A DNA stretch of 64,000 nucleotides from Notospermus geniculatus (Eukaryota > Nemertea > Pilidiophora > Heteronemertea > Lineidae): positions 268,421-332,420 of the forward strand of contig NMRB01000163.1 in NCBI GenBank assembly GCA_002633025.1, read 5' to 3'. Under the pieces are notes generated by a model. That model worked only from the letters and a program-made list of their open reading frames with translations, was not told where the DNA came from and ran no database searches. The position numbers and the translations under genes are program-made. Numbering within the stretch: position 1 is the first letter of the stretch; every line of letters begins with the position of its first letter. Shown in pieces: positions 11,201-26,200 of this stretch.

Positions 11201-14200
11201 CCTGACATTGCTTGTATAATAGCGATTAGCCTAAGTTCCAGTGTGGAGGCATATTGCCAACTCTGCAGCCATCCAGTCAGTCAGGGCCAGCCGCACATAA
11301 AGTCCAATAGTGCTACTGGCGATGGCGCTATCGACAGTTAGTTATAACGCCTTTTTCCAACTAAACCGCCGATAGCAGGCACCGAAAGCACTATCAGTTT
11401 CTGTGCGGTCGGCCCAGGTGTCCCTACATGCCTGGTGAGACACTATTAAGGCCCGGTTGCACCAGCGATGCTGAAAGTTAAGTTTGAGGTTGACCTCAAC
11501 TAAGTATGATTTTCCATACAATTTGAGGTTGAGAACGACTTTGAGGTTAACTTGAGAACACAAAGTCGACCTTTAAAAGTATGACTGGTGCAACCGGGCC
11601 TAAGACTGAGAGTGTTAAATTCAAGAAGCAGCTGGACCTCAGTCAAGTCAGTTGTCAGGATCAGAACTTCCTAGTAGCAAAAATAGATAAGAGAGGAAGT
11701 CCTCTCTTATCTATTTTTGCTAGTAGATGTAACCTAAACCCCCTCCATGATGAGAACTCTAACAGTTTTCACACAACATTTGTTTAGTGCTTTTCGAAGT
11801 GACAATGAACATCCATAATTTGTATTATGAAAAGATTTTGTTTGTGAAATCTCAAGGCTATAGCATTGTAAATGTAGTAAGGTTGTACACAATATTATTG
11901 GTTTCTCCTGTCACACTCACAGAACATTTTCAAACAACGATACTGTACATCAAATTCTTTATGCCAGAACACTTCATGTGAACTCCATCTGCCATAATTT
12001 GAAAAGGATGAGAGTATGCCAACATGTGAATGTCTAGATGTAATATGAACGTTACATGCCAGCCCAATATTTATGCTTTGTCAATAACTCTTGCAGACAA
12101 CCTAGGATCTCTGGAGCCAACTTATTTCATTTAGACTGCTAAGATGACTCTATGAAATTTGGTTTTTGTTTATGAGAGTATTGAACTTTCCTGGACTGCA
12201 TAGTGAATTATGATGCTGAATGCATGGGTAGTATGTGATATGTTCCAAAAGCCCCATTAGTTTTCATTGCTGACCATGTTCCAGAATATTTGAGGAGTTT
12301 TAAATAAAATGTTATGGCATGCTAGCTGTTCGTCATATCATCCATATGACGAACACAATCTTAACACAAGATACAAAACTGATACTGGTATCAGTTTTGT
12401 ATCTTGTGTTACCATTCAGTCAAATTCTGAACATGAGCAGAGCAGCAGTGTCTAGGGCCAGAAGCTACAATGGATGGAAAATTCAGTACATAATATCATG
12501 ATATTTACAATGTAGTTTAATGCTTATGAGGCCCCAAAATTAAATAAATTGTATCATCCATTTGAATTTGAAAAATCATGTTGATATCAGCCCATGACAG
12601 TACCACTGACAGTTGTAATATTGTGCTTGGTCATGTTAGTCTGCACCAAACCCTTTTCTTTATCAAGTATTGTACATCCCCGACATCATTACATTTTTGT
12701 CAGACAGATGATAAAAAACGTTATTTATCATCACTGTGATGGGATGGGATGTAAGCTAAAAACGTTGAGTTGTTTGTAGTGTGTCTGAGTTCTTGCAGCG
12801 ATGCAATGGAGAGACTTGCTAGTGACCTTCATTGTCGCTTTCATGTTGGCTGCCAATGATTTATTGATTCAGTTCGCGCTGAAAGATGACTCCGTGCATT
12901 TGACTTTGATTGATAGGGTGCCAAGATATAGCGATTTTATTCCGTCGTCTGTCTGTGGACGCAGTCATCATGGCCATGCCATTATGTTTGTTGCTTGAGG
13001 AAAAAAACAAAACATGAATAGATTCCATACTTTGAACAGTATACCATATACTGCACTTCCCCAACCAGTGTTTCCGTGAGAGGGTACTAAGGGTACGATG
13101 CTAGTACCCTCAAGGGAACAGAAAAGGGACATTTTCTTTAATTTCATGAGGTTTTCGTTGATTTTGAAGAAATTAGTACCCTCAAAAAAATTTCTGGCAG
13201 AGACCCTGCCAACGAAGCTCCAAGTCCAAGTGTTTGACAGTGCTTGGAGACTGGAGGGTTAATTCTGACTGTCTCCTCGTTGTTTTGATCAAGCAGTTGC
13301 ACATACATGCTCGACAAAGCTTTCTGTAGCTGGGGGCTATTCCTACATCAGTGCTATCCAGTGTCTGTATCTCGGTGGTTTCTTATTCCTTAGATACCGT
13401 TATAAGCTCGTTATTAATGGACATAAGTTCCTTTGAACTTTCAGGGTTGACTTCGGCATTGTGGTTAACCCTTTCAATTTTCATTTGCCTGCGAGTGCGA
13501 GCAGATTTTTCCAGCTGTACATTGTTTACACAGTCTGAGGTAACTCTGTGACTCTAAATGCCTGTGATCTGTCGTGTCCTTATTTGGCATTGTTGTTTAC
13601 CTGATGTGTTTCTTATTTTTTCTTTCCAGGAGATAATTTGCATTGCCCACCTCTGGAGAGACCGTTTAAGGCCAAGAGCCTTGCACACTACCCACAAAAT
13701 GTTCCATGGAACCCATTCGATGAGGAAGCAGTGGGAATGGTATCTGATTTGTTGAAATTGTTGTATTCACTTTTAACAGAACCACCCGTTTTGTAACCAG
13801 TGAATATTATATGGGATCGGTGGTGGATTCTTGCTGTTATAATAACATATGATGGCCCACCATGTCTAATTTTGATCTCAAAGCTACCCATATTACAGCA
13901 TGATGTGGAATACCACTCAATGATTTTGCAAATCGTTTTGTTCTGTATGTGGTATGAATCACTCTGTCTCCTTCTTTTCTATTTCAGCTCAGTTTTCCCC
14001 GCGGTCTGTCCTTCAGAATCCAGGCACAAAAAAGACTGTCACGTTTCCATTCATTCCTCATCACCAAAGAGGACGGCTCACGGACATATGCTGGTTGCTA
14101 CACCTTCTATGAAGAAGTAGTCAACTCAGAGATATGTGCTGCAATGCAGACCTTGCATGCCATGCACTTGGCAGAACTTAGTAACGATCAATCCAGAACT

Positions 14201-17200
14201 CTATACTCCCACCTAGGACCTGTGCATGAACGGAGTCCAAAGTCAAAACAAAAACATGGCGTGAACATGGATAGCTTTTATGACATTAGCAAGGACACAC
14301 TCTATGTCACAAAATCTATATGCATTCTCTCTCAACTGCCGTTTGTTACTGCGATACAGGAATTTCTCTCAACGTTACATAACGCTGTGATTAGCACGGA
14401 GAAGTCCAGCCTGCCACTTGAAAGTTACATCTATAACATACTGTATGAAGTGCCATTGCCACCACCAGGACGAAGTATGAAGTTCTCTGTGCTGAACAAG
14501 TCAATCTACTGCCAAAGACCAGGTAAATTTGTTGGACTTGAGAAAGCTATTGTCCCAAGGCAGTGTCCTTTTACCGATTGTTAGCCACAAGTTGTGAAAC
14601 TTTCAAGTTGAATGTGAGTGAAGCTTTGTTTCTGAGTTACGTACGTCATTAGAATTGAGAAAGTTGTGAAAGTGACCATAGTCTGAGAAAATGTAGAATT
14701 TGTCGCCTTTTTCAATCATTTGCCTCATTCCTTCCAGGTATAAGCGAGCTACCATTCTTTGAGTACTCACTCCAAGAACTATTCACACTGATCGGCATTG
14801 AGAATGTCCTCCAGGTCTTCACAAGTTTCTTATTAGAACACCAGATTCTACTCTATTCTCGTGGTAAGAATGATGTATGAGTTTCCATTTCTTAAAGGAC
14901 CACGGTATTGCCACTTTTTCTCAACAGCCGACGCCACCGTGCCACTCTCCAACCCAGGGACTAACGATGTTGTCGGCGAATTGACCCAATTTACTACGTA
15001 CATTTTGTAATGCATTTTTGTAGTTCATCTTACTATCGCTAGGTGGCTCCCTCTACGTCGGCAGTCAAATAACGCATTTGAGATCCAATACCGTGCTCCT
15101 ATAAGTTTTCAGTATAAGCAGTCTCCAAATAGAGGAGTTGCTTTTGTTGTAAGGATATTGTGAAAAACACAGCCAGTCACATACATGTACAACCAAGACA
15201 AGTATGTGTGTTTAACCATGTTTCATTGTACCAGTACCTAGGTTTGAACCACCATTACTGTCAACTTTATATCTGTGAGGATTCTTATGCATTTCTTCAG
15301 CATCACTGTAATGTTTATGCATCCTTTTCAGACTTTCACAAACTGATGCTTGTAGCAGAAGGGATCAGTTGCCTAATCTTCCCATTTCAATGGCAGCATG
15401 TCTACGTGCCCATCCTCCCTGCCTCTCTGATGCATTTCCTCGATGCCCCTGTGCCATTTGTCATGGGTCTCCACCATTGTGGTCAAGATCGGTCACAGTT
15501 ACAATTGCCTAGTGAGGTACGTAGCATTAATTGATACAAAAACTCAGCATTCTGTTCATCACATGTACTGTGAACATCACACTTGCTTATATTTGTGTGC
15601 ATCTATGAATTCTTACGACTGTGAGTATAATAAGGCACTTGTATGGTTTACTTTCAGGCAAACATGTGCTTTGTCGACATCGATGATCAAGTTGTGGAGA
15701 CACCTGAGGACCTACCAGCATTTCCAAACATTATGGAACTTAGAGAAGAGGTGACTGAAGTATTTGTGAAATATCTAGTGCCTGATACGAATACCTCATT
15801 GGACAGTGAGAACAATGCTGTGGCGGCAGACATACCGGTGGACTACAATACAAAATATTACCGTGACAGTCTAAAGCGTCATAACAATGGAAATGAACCA
15901 GAAAATGTGGAACCTAGCTGTGAAGGGCACCGATCAAGCATTCCGCAAAATCGGTATGAAATACTCAAACAAAGCGAGGCAATGCAGAAGGTTACTGCCA
16001 TTGCCAAAAAAACTGGTGTGATTTCATCTTTACACGATGTGCATGACGACCTCTCAGGTGATGTAGGCAATGCTAACGAACAAAAAAAGGACAATGCTAA
16101 TGAACAAAATAATCAAAATAACAATAATATGGAAAAAACTTGTCTAGCTGGGATGCTATTCAATAATGCAATGCGAGAGGTCTTTCTGAACCATCTTGTG
16201 TACATGTTTATATCTTATGAATCATTTGTGATACAACCATCGCAGGACATGGAGTCCTGGTTGACGAACCGGGAATCCATGCAGAACTTCGACAAAGCAG
16301 CATTTCTGAGCGATCAACCAGACGCTTACCTCCCTTTTCTGTGCCCATTCTTGGAGACGCAGATGTTTACATCATACATTGATAATAAGATCATGTCAGT
16401 GTGGGAAGATCCAGAACCGAGCCTGCGGCTGTTTGAAGCACGGATGAAAGCAGTCAAAGAACAATACGGAGAACTCAGGACACACCAGTATTGTCGGTGT
16501 ACGACGATCAGGGATTCAGGTGAGTGTATCATGGGTTCTCTGAAGCACACTGATTGCAAGGGTGCTTGGTGCAGATGTGGGCCAAGTAAGCCTGTCACCC
16601 TTGACGGCAGTGAGTGAGTGATTAGGCAACCACTGAAGTTGTCTCTCTTCTACTGTCGAGAGAACACATTTCAAAAACATGAAACAGACTTCTCTTGAAG
16701 AATAGCATTTTACGAAATATTTCCAACTCGTAAGCAAATCCTATTTGAGCCACAGCTTATTAGCAAATCATGTGACCATCAATATTCACCATCTTTCCTC
16801 CTGCACAGAAGCCCTCTTAGAGAAGCGAGCAGCTGTCATCGACCACATTGCAATAGAACCACATGCACTGGACACCAAATCTAGTCCAACCAGCTACAAG
16901 AGAAACTTTTTCCCAAAGCTTGATTCAAACTCATTAAATAGAGAGCCAGTAACAAACAGGTAAGATGGGCAATCTAGGAGGCTGGTGTGGCAATCTGCAG
17001 GCAATCTCTAGCGTATAAGTTACGAAATTTGTGGAGATCACTGACAAAAGTACTGGTGGTACATGCTAGGTCTGAATTTCATTCAGTAAAGAGTGGGCTG
17101 CCTATCAGACAAAACCTTCGTGAACAAGAGGTCTTGTCTATAAAGTTTGTTGCATCTCTTACTTCTCACCTCGCAGGAGTGGAAGACGTGGCAGTGCCAG

Positions 17201-20200
17201 CTGGAGGCGGAAGGACAGGATGTTTCAGCATTCTCAGCATCTGGGGCTACAGCTGAACTCTGATCAGAGAGAGGTGGGTACCTTTAGGTCAGTCAGTGTC
17301 CCCTGGTTATGCGAAAGTGGGGACTGTGGTTGCTGTGAGATGTAGGCCCTGAACTCAGGTCCTAAAGGATAATAGCATAAGATGAGAATGAACCAAGCAC
17401 GCATGTCATTTGCTTTTTCGTATGAATTCACATTAACTATTTCATTGATCATGCAGTTGCATTTGCATGTGTACTGGTGTTCTGCCATTGCCAACTCTTC
17501 TGGGTGATTGTTGATTCAAAAGCAATATCCCAGGATTGATAGTTAAACTTTCTCCGTTTGAAGACCTGCATGTGGTTATCCCTTAGATTTATAAGAGCAT
17601 GTTGCTGACAACCCACCTTGTTCATTTCATGACTTGCGTAGACTGCAGAACAGGTAATTTTCATCAATGGTTTTGACAATTCTGTTGAGTGTTTTTGTTT
17701 GCATCCTTCGATTGCGTGTTTTAATACTGGTTTGATATTTAGGTCTTGCACTGAATAAGTCTGGGTCACTTGTGTTTCTTCACCAATCACCAAGACCAAG
17801 CATGAAGATGGGACTATTATACATGTACCTGTGACCCCAGCGGTGTGAGTTAACTCCACTCCACCCCAACAACAATGGCCATGTGTATATGACCCAGTCT
17901 TATTTGGCTAATTTGACTAATTGTGTGTTCAGTCTTGAGCCCTAACAAATGGTATTTCTAGATTTTTTTAGGTGTTTTGTGAGTTCATTCTACATGAGTT
18001 GCAAGTCTACGTAGTTATTCTTACTATGGTAATTTGTAGCAAAATAGTTTCCTCCCTGTTTAAATTTTGCTTAGATTGCTGTAATGTTGAATTTTTCGTA
18101 ATTGATTGTGCTCTTGTCTTGAAGATAATGTTTCGGAGAGATGGTCCTATCCTAAATGAAAGCTTGGTTACGTTTTCTTCAGAGCCATACATTATGCATG
18201 ATAATATTTCACCCCTCTTTTCTCGAAGTCACTATTTCAGTTTGATGAACGTTTCACACATTTCTCACATCCATGCATGTCCTCGTCAGACGGTGTTAGA
18301 ACTTGATCTTGTACTGTTCTTACATTTTGTCATTTTCACTGTTCACCCCTCAAAGGCTGGAATACATGCAAGCAGGGATTTTGCTCCCAACGTCCTTATT
18401 ATCTTGCTCCCGCGTACAAAATATTCCAATGCCATGTGAATTCAGTTCATCTGATATAACAACCGCACTAAATTTGCCAAAGTGTTGATTTGACTGGCCT
18501 TGACCAGTGACCTTCAGAGTATGAAATGACCTTGACCCTTCCGTCCTTTTGTAGTATGCGTTAGCTGAGAAACATGCGAGACTATGGCTTGTGAGTACTG
18601 AATACACAATAAAATGATGTAGTGTGCATTTAACTTGGTGTTTATTTTGAATGAGATAAGCACTCCTTACTTTTGCTTTCATCTGTCTGAACGTAGCAGG
18701 GCACTGAGAGACTCTTAGCATGACCTTCATTCCCAAGCCCTCGGTCTAACTCATTCAATACCAAGCTTGCACCAATGCATCATGCATTTTAGGTCTGTCA
18801 CATTCATAAAGTAGATTGAATTGAAGTCTGCGTACACTGTACATGTAAATTTTAGACATCTAGTGAAGAGCATCAGTCATGCAAAGTGTATGAATGTGTG
18901 TAAACTATTGAATTGCTTACTTCATCATGAGTCTTGCAATGTTTCAAGAACCTGGGAAATTAGGATTGGAAAAATTTGGATTTTATTGTCACTTATTGGC
19001 ACATCTTTCAGTTTGTAAATATTCGTTGCCGTGACTACTCAAAACAGTTCGTGTGAAAAATTCAGTGTGTTTAACGTCTTGTGTTGGTTCAGATATAACT
19101 CAGAGACGATCCTTTCTAAAATGTTCTTTTTATATTGATGTGAATAACGGAATGTCAGTGATGTGTTGAGATTTGTGTAACGATGCCTTGTGCCAATCGT
19201 TTGACTTACGTGCAGTACCCGGTATACGTATTCGTCTCTCAAGCATTGCTGTCATGTCTCATGTTTTTACGTCAAATCCCAAATTGAAGCCTTGAACAAA
19301 GATTAAAATTGACATTTTGTGCACTGCCCTGTAACTGCCTGAGGCCAGTTGCTCAGTCAGCGATAAATTACTGTATTTTGCAACCAGGCCCTGAGGAACA
19401 GGGAGTACCACTGATCCGCAAGGAAATGTAATAAGTGTAAAGTGAATCCAGTACAAAGCATGGCACAGATCATGTAATGGATATTTTGAGGTAATTGAAT
19501 AATGACACTGAAATCCATTTCATGCATCTGGGTGGAGAAGCAAACGATTCTTTAAATTGAAGGAAAAACATCGGTGCCTAGATGGAGTCAATCTGGGATT
19601 TCTCTGTGGTTTATCTTTTCGATGTCTTCTCTCAGACACGTCAACGTGCTTTAAGCGCACACCTAAACGATTCAAACCTGCTCATCAAATAATCTTCCCT
19701 CTGATGTTTTCAAATTTCTTGTTTCCCAAGCTTATTTTGCTGCATTTAATATGTGTGTACTGAGAGCTTGTTGAAGATGATATTGTACCAGTTCTACTCT
19801 TTCGGTGTCGTCTTAAAAGTTAAGATCTGATGCGCATAACGTGTGTGCATGTGACGACTTCAGAAGAGAGTAAAAAGAGATTTCAGGATGTGATTTAGTC
19901 ATCAGTTATACTTGACTCTCAACATGAATGATTCGTCTTCCATTGATGAGGGCACCAAACCTGTTCTCCCTCCCAACATCTTCCGCAGGAATACTATTCC
20001 AGACTTAGCCAGGTCATTTTCTCAGACTCTTTGATTGGTTGAATCTTCCTGTTCCCCTTGTTTTGTCCTCGGTGTATGATGGTGAGTTCTCAGTTCTGAT
20101 GTGTTCTGTCCTCTTTTGAATACTGATCGAATAAGAATGACTGAGCAATCGAAACCTAATTAACCAACTTCTTCTACTTGATATGAAAGATAATGTATCA

Positions 20201-23200
20201 TGACTTCATTGTTTACATTCAATGTTTGTAAACGTAGATGTTTACATTATGTTATTTTGGACTTTTGGGACATGCCAACCCACCAAATTGAACAGTTTCG
20301 GTATCAAAAGAATTTCTAGAGGGGCATACCATCAACAAATTACTCATACTAGACAAAGACTGGACACAAACAAACAAAATGTAAATAAACAATGATTCTC
20401 ATGGCCCGCAAAACTACCCTTGATACATTATCTTGAAGTTCATTTGTCAAGCGGGACAGCAAGCTATTTGGGTTGTGTTCTTATATGGAATTGTCATTAG
20501 TGTTCATGCTGTTTTAGCATTTCATTTTGCATCTTATAACACTTGTGTCAGAGTGAACGCAAAATTTGGCTCTTGGCCCACCACATTATCGTAGATCCTG
20601 ATAGTTTGTGAAACTGTTCATTGCCACATTTCACTGAAGTCATATCATTTTAGTATCTTTTAATGGGTACATCATTCTTTAGTGATAATCACTTCATTTA
20701 TATCAAGCACATTGTTGTATTCTATCAAGTTGTAAAGCAAATCTTTATTGCAGTCAGAATGTTATGATGTGCACAGACCTACCGTACTGGTACTTCTATC
20801 AGCACATGTTTCAACGTCATTCAAGTATTTTCTAAATATAATCCTACACCTTCTTGAGGGCCAAGACTTGGATTATTTTTGACGGCATCTTGTGGAAAAG
20901 ATCTGTGCCGTGATCTGAAAAAAATGACAAGATGTACCTAGTGTCTTTTCATCATGAATTATGCTGGTTCATTTGTATGCCGATATCAACTTTCAGATGT
21001 AGCTAGCTGATGTTCCACCCAACTTTGTGGCTGATGATAGCCTCTCTGATATACAGCTCAATCAGTGATTGGGTTACTTTGCAGAATGGCAGATATCTGT
21101 CACAACTTTCTTGGACCATGTTTGACAGATACTGCTAGAAGCATTGCCCTGCCGTTGTCAGCCAACTGGATTTGACCCCTGGAATGCATAGTTTTCAATC
21201 ATATCAACATGTTTATATCTTGTCTTATCTCTTTAGAAATACATACAGGAGGCAAGAAACAAAAGCGTTCGCCAGCCCAAACTTTCAGATATGGCCCCAT
21301 CTGCTATGTCACAGACGAACTGGAAGTTTGTTGAAACACTCCTGAAAGAATGCAAAGCAAAGGTAAGGACTTTTTTGTCTTGGTACATAGAACATTATTG
21401 TCCAACAAAAAGATGCTTGATATTGTATTCGGTGAAGACCTCCATATCCATGCACTCAAAGTGTGAGTTTGTTGTGGTGTATTTATATGATATGATGGGT
21501 AGAACATTAATCAACATTTCCTTGGATGCAGACTAAGCGTATGGTAGTTGAGAAGATGGGTCAGGAAGCGGTTGAACTGGGACATGACGAAGGCACCGTG
21601 ACAGGCGTCGAGGAGAACACACTCATTGCAGGTCTTTGTGATCTCTTGGAGAGAATATGGAGCCATGGCCTCCAGACAAAACAGGTATGTTGACTGTTTT
21701 TCAGCAGGGCTGCCTGAAAATTGCTCAGAAATCCAATGTGGTACAGACGTTAATTTCAAACGTCCCTTTTTTCCAGGGGAAATCTGCACTATGGTCCCAC
21801 CTCCTGAACTACCAGACTGTGGAGGAGTGTAAAGACACCAGTAAACCTATTGACCCTAACTTTCTCACACCAGGTAAAAAATACTAATCACTATCTTACT
21901 TTTCATTATTTGTTGGTCTCGACCACTGTAGAGTTTATGGTTATATCATAGGAAGAGTTGCTGTTGGTAAGAAGTGAGGAATCCTTAAAATAGATGGATT
22001 TCACATGATATTCTTCTTCATCAGTAATGATCCTTGGAATTGTGCTAATGTACTGAGGGTTCTTGGCCAAACAGACATTCTGTGGCTGCGTCAGAGCAAA
22101 AATGGAAATACATGCTACCGGTAGAATAAATGTACATGTATAACAAGTCACTTTTAGGCCCATATACTCCACTACCCAACAAGGACAAGGTTCAGGGTCC
22201 TGCCTCTATCAATACCTACTGTGCGAATCACCCGATTTAGGGTTATTTTCATATTCCTCATGATCATATTTTTACAAAAATTGTTACCGATCTGTAGGAC
22301 AAGCCCGAAAAGTTATCATAGACATTGTTGCATTGGGCTGCCCAGTCAGGTGCCGAGTTGATGTATCACCAGTCAGAGATAAAAGGAAAATAGCCAAGGG
22401 TCAGTGATTCTCTGTCAACTCCATGGATTGGGCATACTGTCAGATAGTGTTGGACATTTGGCATTTCCTGTAGAAATACACCTTTGCTTTGATTCTGCTG
22501 TGACTGTCATTCAAACAACATTATTAGAGGGAAAGACAGATATAGTTATTTCAGTTTTGCATGTGTGCTAAGTCTAGTTCTGTTAGGATATTCTTTTGGT
22601 ATAAAAATGCTTACATTTTAGATTCAAAAGTGATATAGTATACTTTATCACATAATAGAATGTTCAATTCATATGACAAATGGTATGACTTGAACAGAAA
22701 ATGTATCCAAATTGGTGGAATGTAGTGGAATACTCCATTTAAGAACTATCAGTTACATATGAATGCAGTAGGATGGGTGTCATAACGAAAAAAGTCATCT
22801 GCTCTAGGCTCTTCTCAACTTATCTTTTGCACACTAGATTCTGAGGCTTTACACTCATCTCAAACTGCTGAGCTTTGCTATATTTTCTCCAGCAATCTCC
22901 GGGCCACCCCGTAGCCCGATCAGGGGACCAGCAGGCCCAGTGATCATTCTAGATCGGGTGAAAACCCTCCTGCCTTGGGGCAATATGTACCGGTATTATC
23001 AGGACCTCATAAGTGAGATACTTATATTGCTATTGTCTGTGCATGTTCCTGCTGCTTTCAATTCAGCCAAATTTTCCTGGATGCCACTTCAAGAAAATAC
23101 TCGTAAGAATTCCAGGGGTTGGTTGGGTAAAGTTGGATATGTCTCCTTGGTCAAACCTTGTAGTCAAGTTGGATGTTGCTCAAGCCAGAATGATGTTTTA

Positions 23201-26200
23201 CTCCTTGGTGTTTCTGGAGAAATGTCCCTAGAACAGAATATGTTCCAGTTCTATATCGTCATGGGAACATTATTCGTGAAACACCCTGTAGTGAGTGTAC
23301 AGACAGAGGATATTTCAAAGATCTTCAGGAAAATTTGGGTGGATTACTGTATTATAATTGATGCATTAGACCATGCAATCTAACAGAGGGAGTGGGTACT
23401 TCAAAATCTATATTCAACATGCCTTGACTTAATAATCCACAGTTGATGATGAAAAAGAATAGGATATGAACATTATCTGTCAAATTTCTTGGGATGTGGT
23501 GGCTTTTATGGAAAATTGCATCTTGGAGAAAAAATAAACTAGCTTTGAATACTCCATTTTAAAGAAGTCAGGATAATCCAGTAAATTTGAGAGGAAATGC
23601 ACATATCCTATCATTAACTAGAGATTAGTTATGCTGCTGCATTTGTCCAGATTATAACTTTGATTCAGAGTGATCATTTCAGTTTGCATACCATGTCAGC
23701 ATGTTGCCTCCTGCCAAATATTCCATGTCATTCTTATATTCCAATGTCGTACTTTGAAATCTAAGACTGAGAAAAAGGTAGAAGTCGAATAGTCTTCTTT
23801 GGAGCATCATCCACCAAATGAAGACTTGAATGTTTCCTCGAGATGTAACGTCAGCACCCTAATCATTTCAAGCAGAGTGAGACACTGCATGAAGATGCCT
23901 TCTGCTTTTACAGTGCCCTAGCGATAACTGTGCTTTCAAACTGACCAAGTTGTGCTGCTGAGCTTTTTCGACTCTCATTGGGCAAAATGTTGTTTCAGTT
24001 CATTTGGCCTTATTTCCTGGTTATATGCAATGAATGTTGTTCTTGGGAAAGTGTTCTGATTTGAAGAAGATTTGACGTATTTCTTCTGTAGCAAAATTTG
24101 TCACCCTGAAAAATTGATGACATGTATATGACTGAAATGATCATCTGATTGCATCTTGTCCTGAAATCTAACTCAAAACCTTCCATAACCTCTGTAGAAT
24201 TAGATTATTGGTAACAAAAACTAATAAATCACCGAAGAATTAGTAGAAATTTCACTTGACATTATCTAAGCATGCTGTGAGATTGTGGGAACGCTGACGC
24301 CTGTCTTTGTGTGACATTTGGTCAGAGTCAAATGTCTCCATCTCATGTATGTCAAGGAAATCTCTGCAAGATTGTACAATACCGGTATAACCTGAGTTGT
24401 GTCACTTGGCAAATTGATTCAGTTGTTGCTCTTTTGATGAATTGGCAATCCACGTTTCTAAGAATGAAAGTAGCATACTCCATGGGTGAGTAACACGTCT
24501 GAGTGCTGATGATAGGCAGTGAACTAGCTGTCAAAGTGTAAAACTCATCATGAACATTCTGCTGAACACTTCACACCTCAGACATGAAACATGTGAAACC
24601 CCAGAAAAGTCCATGACTATACTTCTGCATCTAGTGAATGTTTAGTGTTGGACAGAGTACCTTCAACTGTCCTGATGTCTCAGCTGTAAGCTATGGTCCC
24701 CCAACTCATTCAGTACCAAGCATTGCTTGATGGCAAATATTTCGTATGATATCCTCTAATGGATAACTAAAACGTTGTTCTTCATACACATCGAAACAAT
24801 ATCCCTCAAACACTCAGTTTCCAAAACATTCTGTATACTTTGATAGAGCTGCATTGGAAGTCGTCAGCTGTTGATGCTGGTACTGAATGACTTTAATCAG
24901 TCTGTAATGATGTGAAATATTTGCTGCAGATGCCACACCATGGTCTGGTACGTCTGGTACGTGTGAAACTCTCAGCACGGTGTCTTGTCGTGATTGGCTT
25001 TCAATGGTGACGGGCAGTCGGGGAAGATTTCAGGTTCTGGTGGTCAGTTAGAGTTAAAAGCAACATCAGAACCCTGGGTTAGGTCACCAGGTGGCAGAAT
25101 TTGGAGGGAATCAATTCCTAAATCTTGGTCGTTTGGGTGTAACATGTCAGCGTCACATGCAGAATTTTAGGGGGTTGGAAAATGAAAGTTGCCTTCCTTG
25201 GTAGAAAGTGTGGATGAGAAACTTGGACATCACACTTCATGACCACGGGAGGGTTGCCGTATTAAGGGTAGATCTGTGGTAGTGGTAAGAAGTTTTAACA
25301 GGCAAAACGTTTGGTAGATAGTTTCAACCACTCTACAGAATCAAGTGCGAAAAAAGGCTGTCTGTTTGCATGTATTTGCAAGACGTGAAAGTTGTGTGTC
25401 ACACTCTTTGACATAAGATACGTGTGGAACGATAGTTGTCTCTCACACAGTGAATTTCATATTGTAATATCTGTGATCAGGTTCCAGCTTTGGACAATGA
25501 TGATACGTAGTTTGTCGATGTGTTAGTTCAACATGATAGTTCTGTAGTGTTTGCTGCACTTGGACAAGTCGTGCATATTTTTTCAGCAGCTGTACTGTGA
25601 CGTATGTGTGAATGAGCTGTGGTATGTCCCATGTACATTCATAGACAAATACAACATAAGCAGTGTTGCAAGTTGTACTTGCTTAGCAAAGAAGGGCTGC
25701 ATAGTAGCTCTGACTTACAGCCAGCGATCAGAGAATTGTTCCTATGATTCCTACACTGATGTGTTTAGCAGTGGCATCACTTGATGATTTTGTCGTGTGA
25801 GTAAAATCTTCAGGCACGTTGGATACTTTGCTGAGAATTCGACATTGCCATCTGTATCACATTAATAAATCATCTCCATCAGTGAGAGGTTCCTTAAGCT
25901 TTTTTTGGTTCTTTTGATTTTGAATAGGGGTTCAATCTTTAGTAGGTAGATGTCAAACACTTGACAATTCATGTGTGATTACTAAAGTGTCCAGCTTAGA
26001 ACACAGAAGAATATTTTGCGATACCTCTTTTAACATAGAATCCCATGCAGGATTCTCATATGAATTTTACATCTCATATCAATTATCATAGGCTGCCTTG
26101 GCTTGAGTCCATGTCATGATATGAGAGGATTTCCTGACTAGTGCCCCTGAATCACCCGACTGCCTGTCATCCATCATTGAAAGGAAAGGCATCTCATGAT

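Larger units (their letters stand above)
8384..13629 (+). other. DENND5 intron 1, repeat-rich
   Basis: No coding exon recognised. The intron contains a TAGGCCTA-rich satellite patch, a dispersed inverted-repeat element, a CACCTGACGGGG-ended element, hairpins, a tRNA-derived SINE and a Harbinger-like MITE, each listed separately. A (ATGT)n tract lies near 10771-10801. Confidence 0.7.

Noticed and set aside
22940-23383. 147-codon frame in DENND5 intron 11
   Set aside because: There is no family resemblance, and it has no acceptor/donor pair in a phase compatible with exons 11 and 12. Composition is like the surrounding intron.
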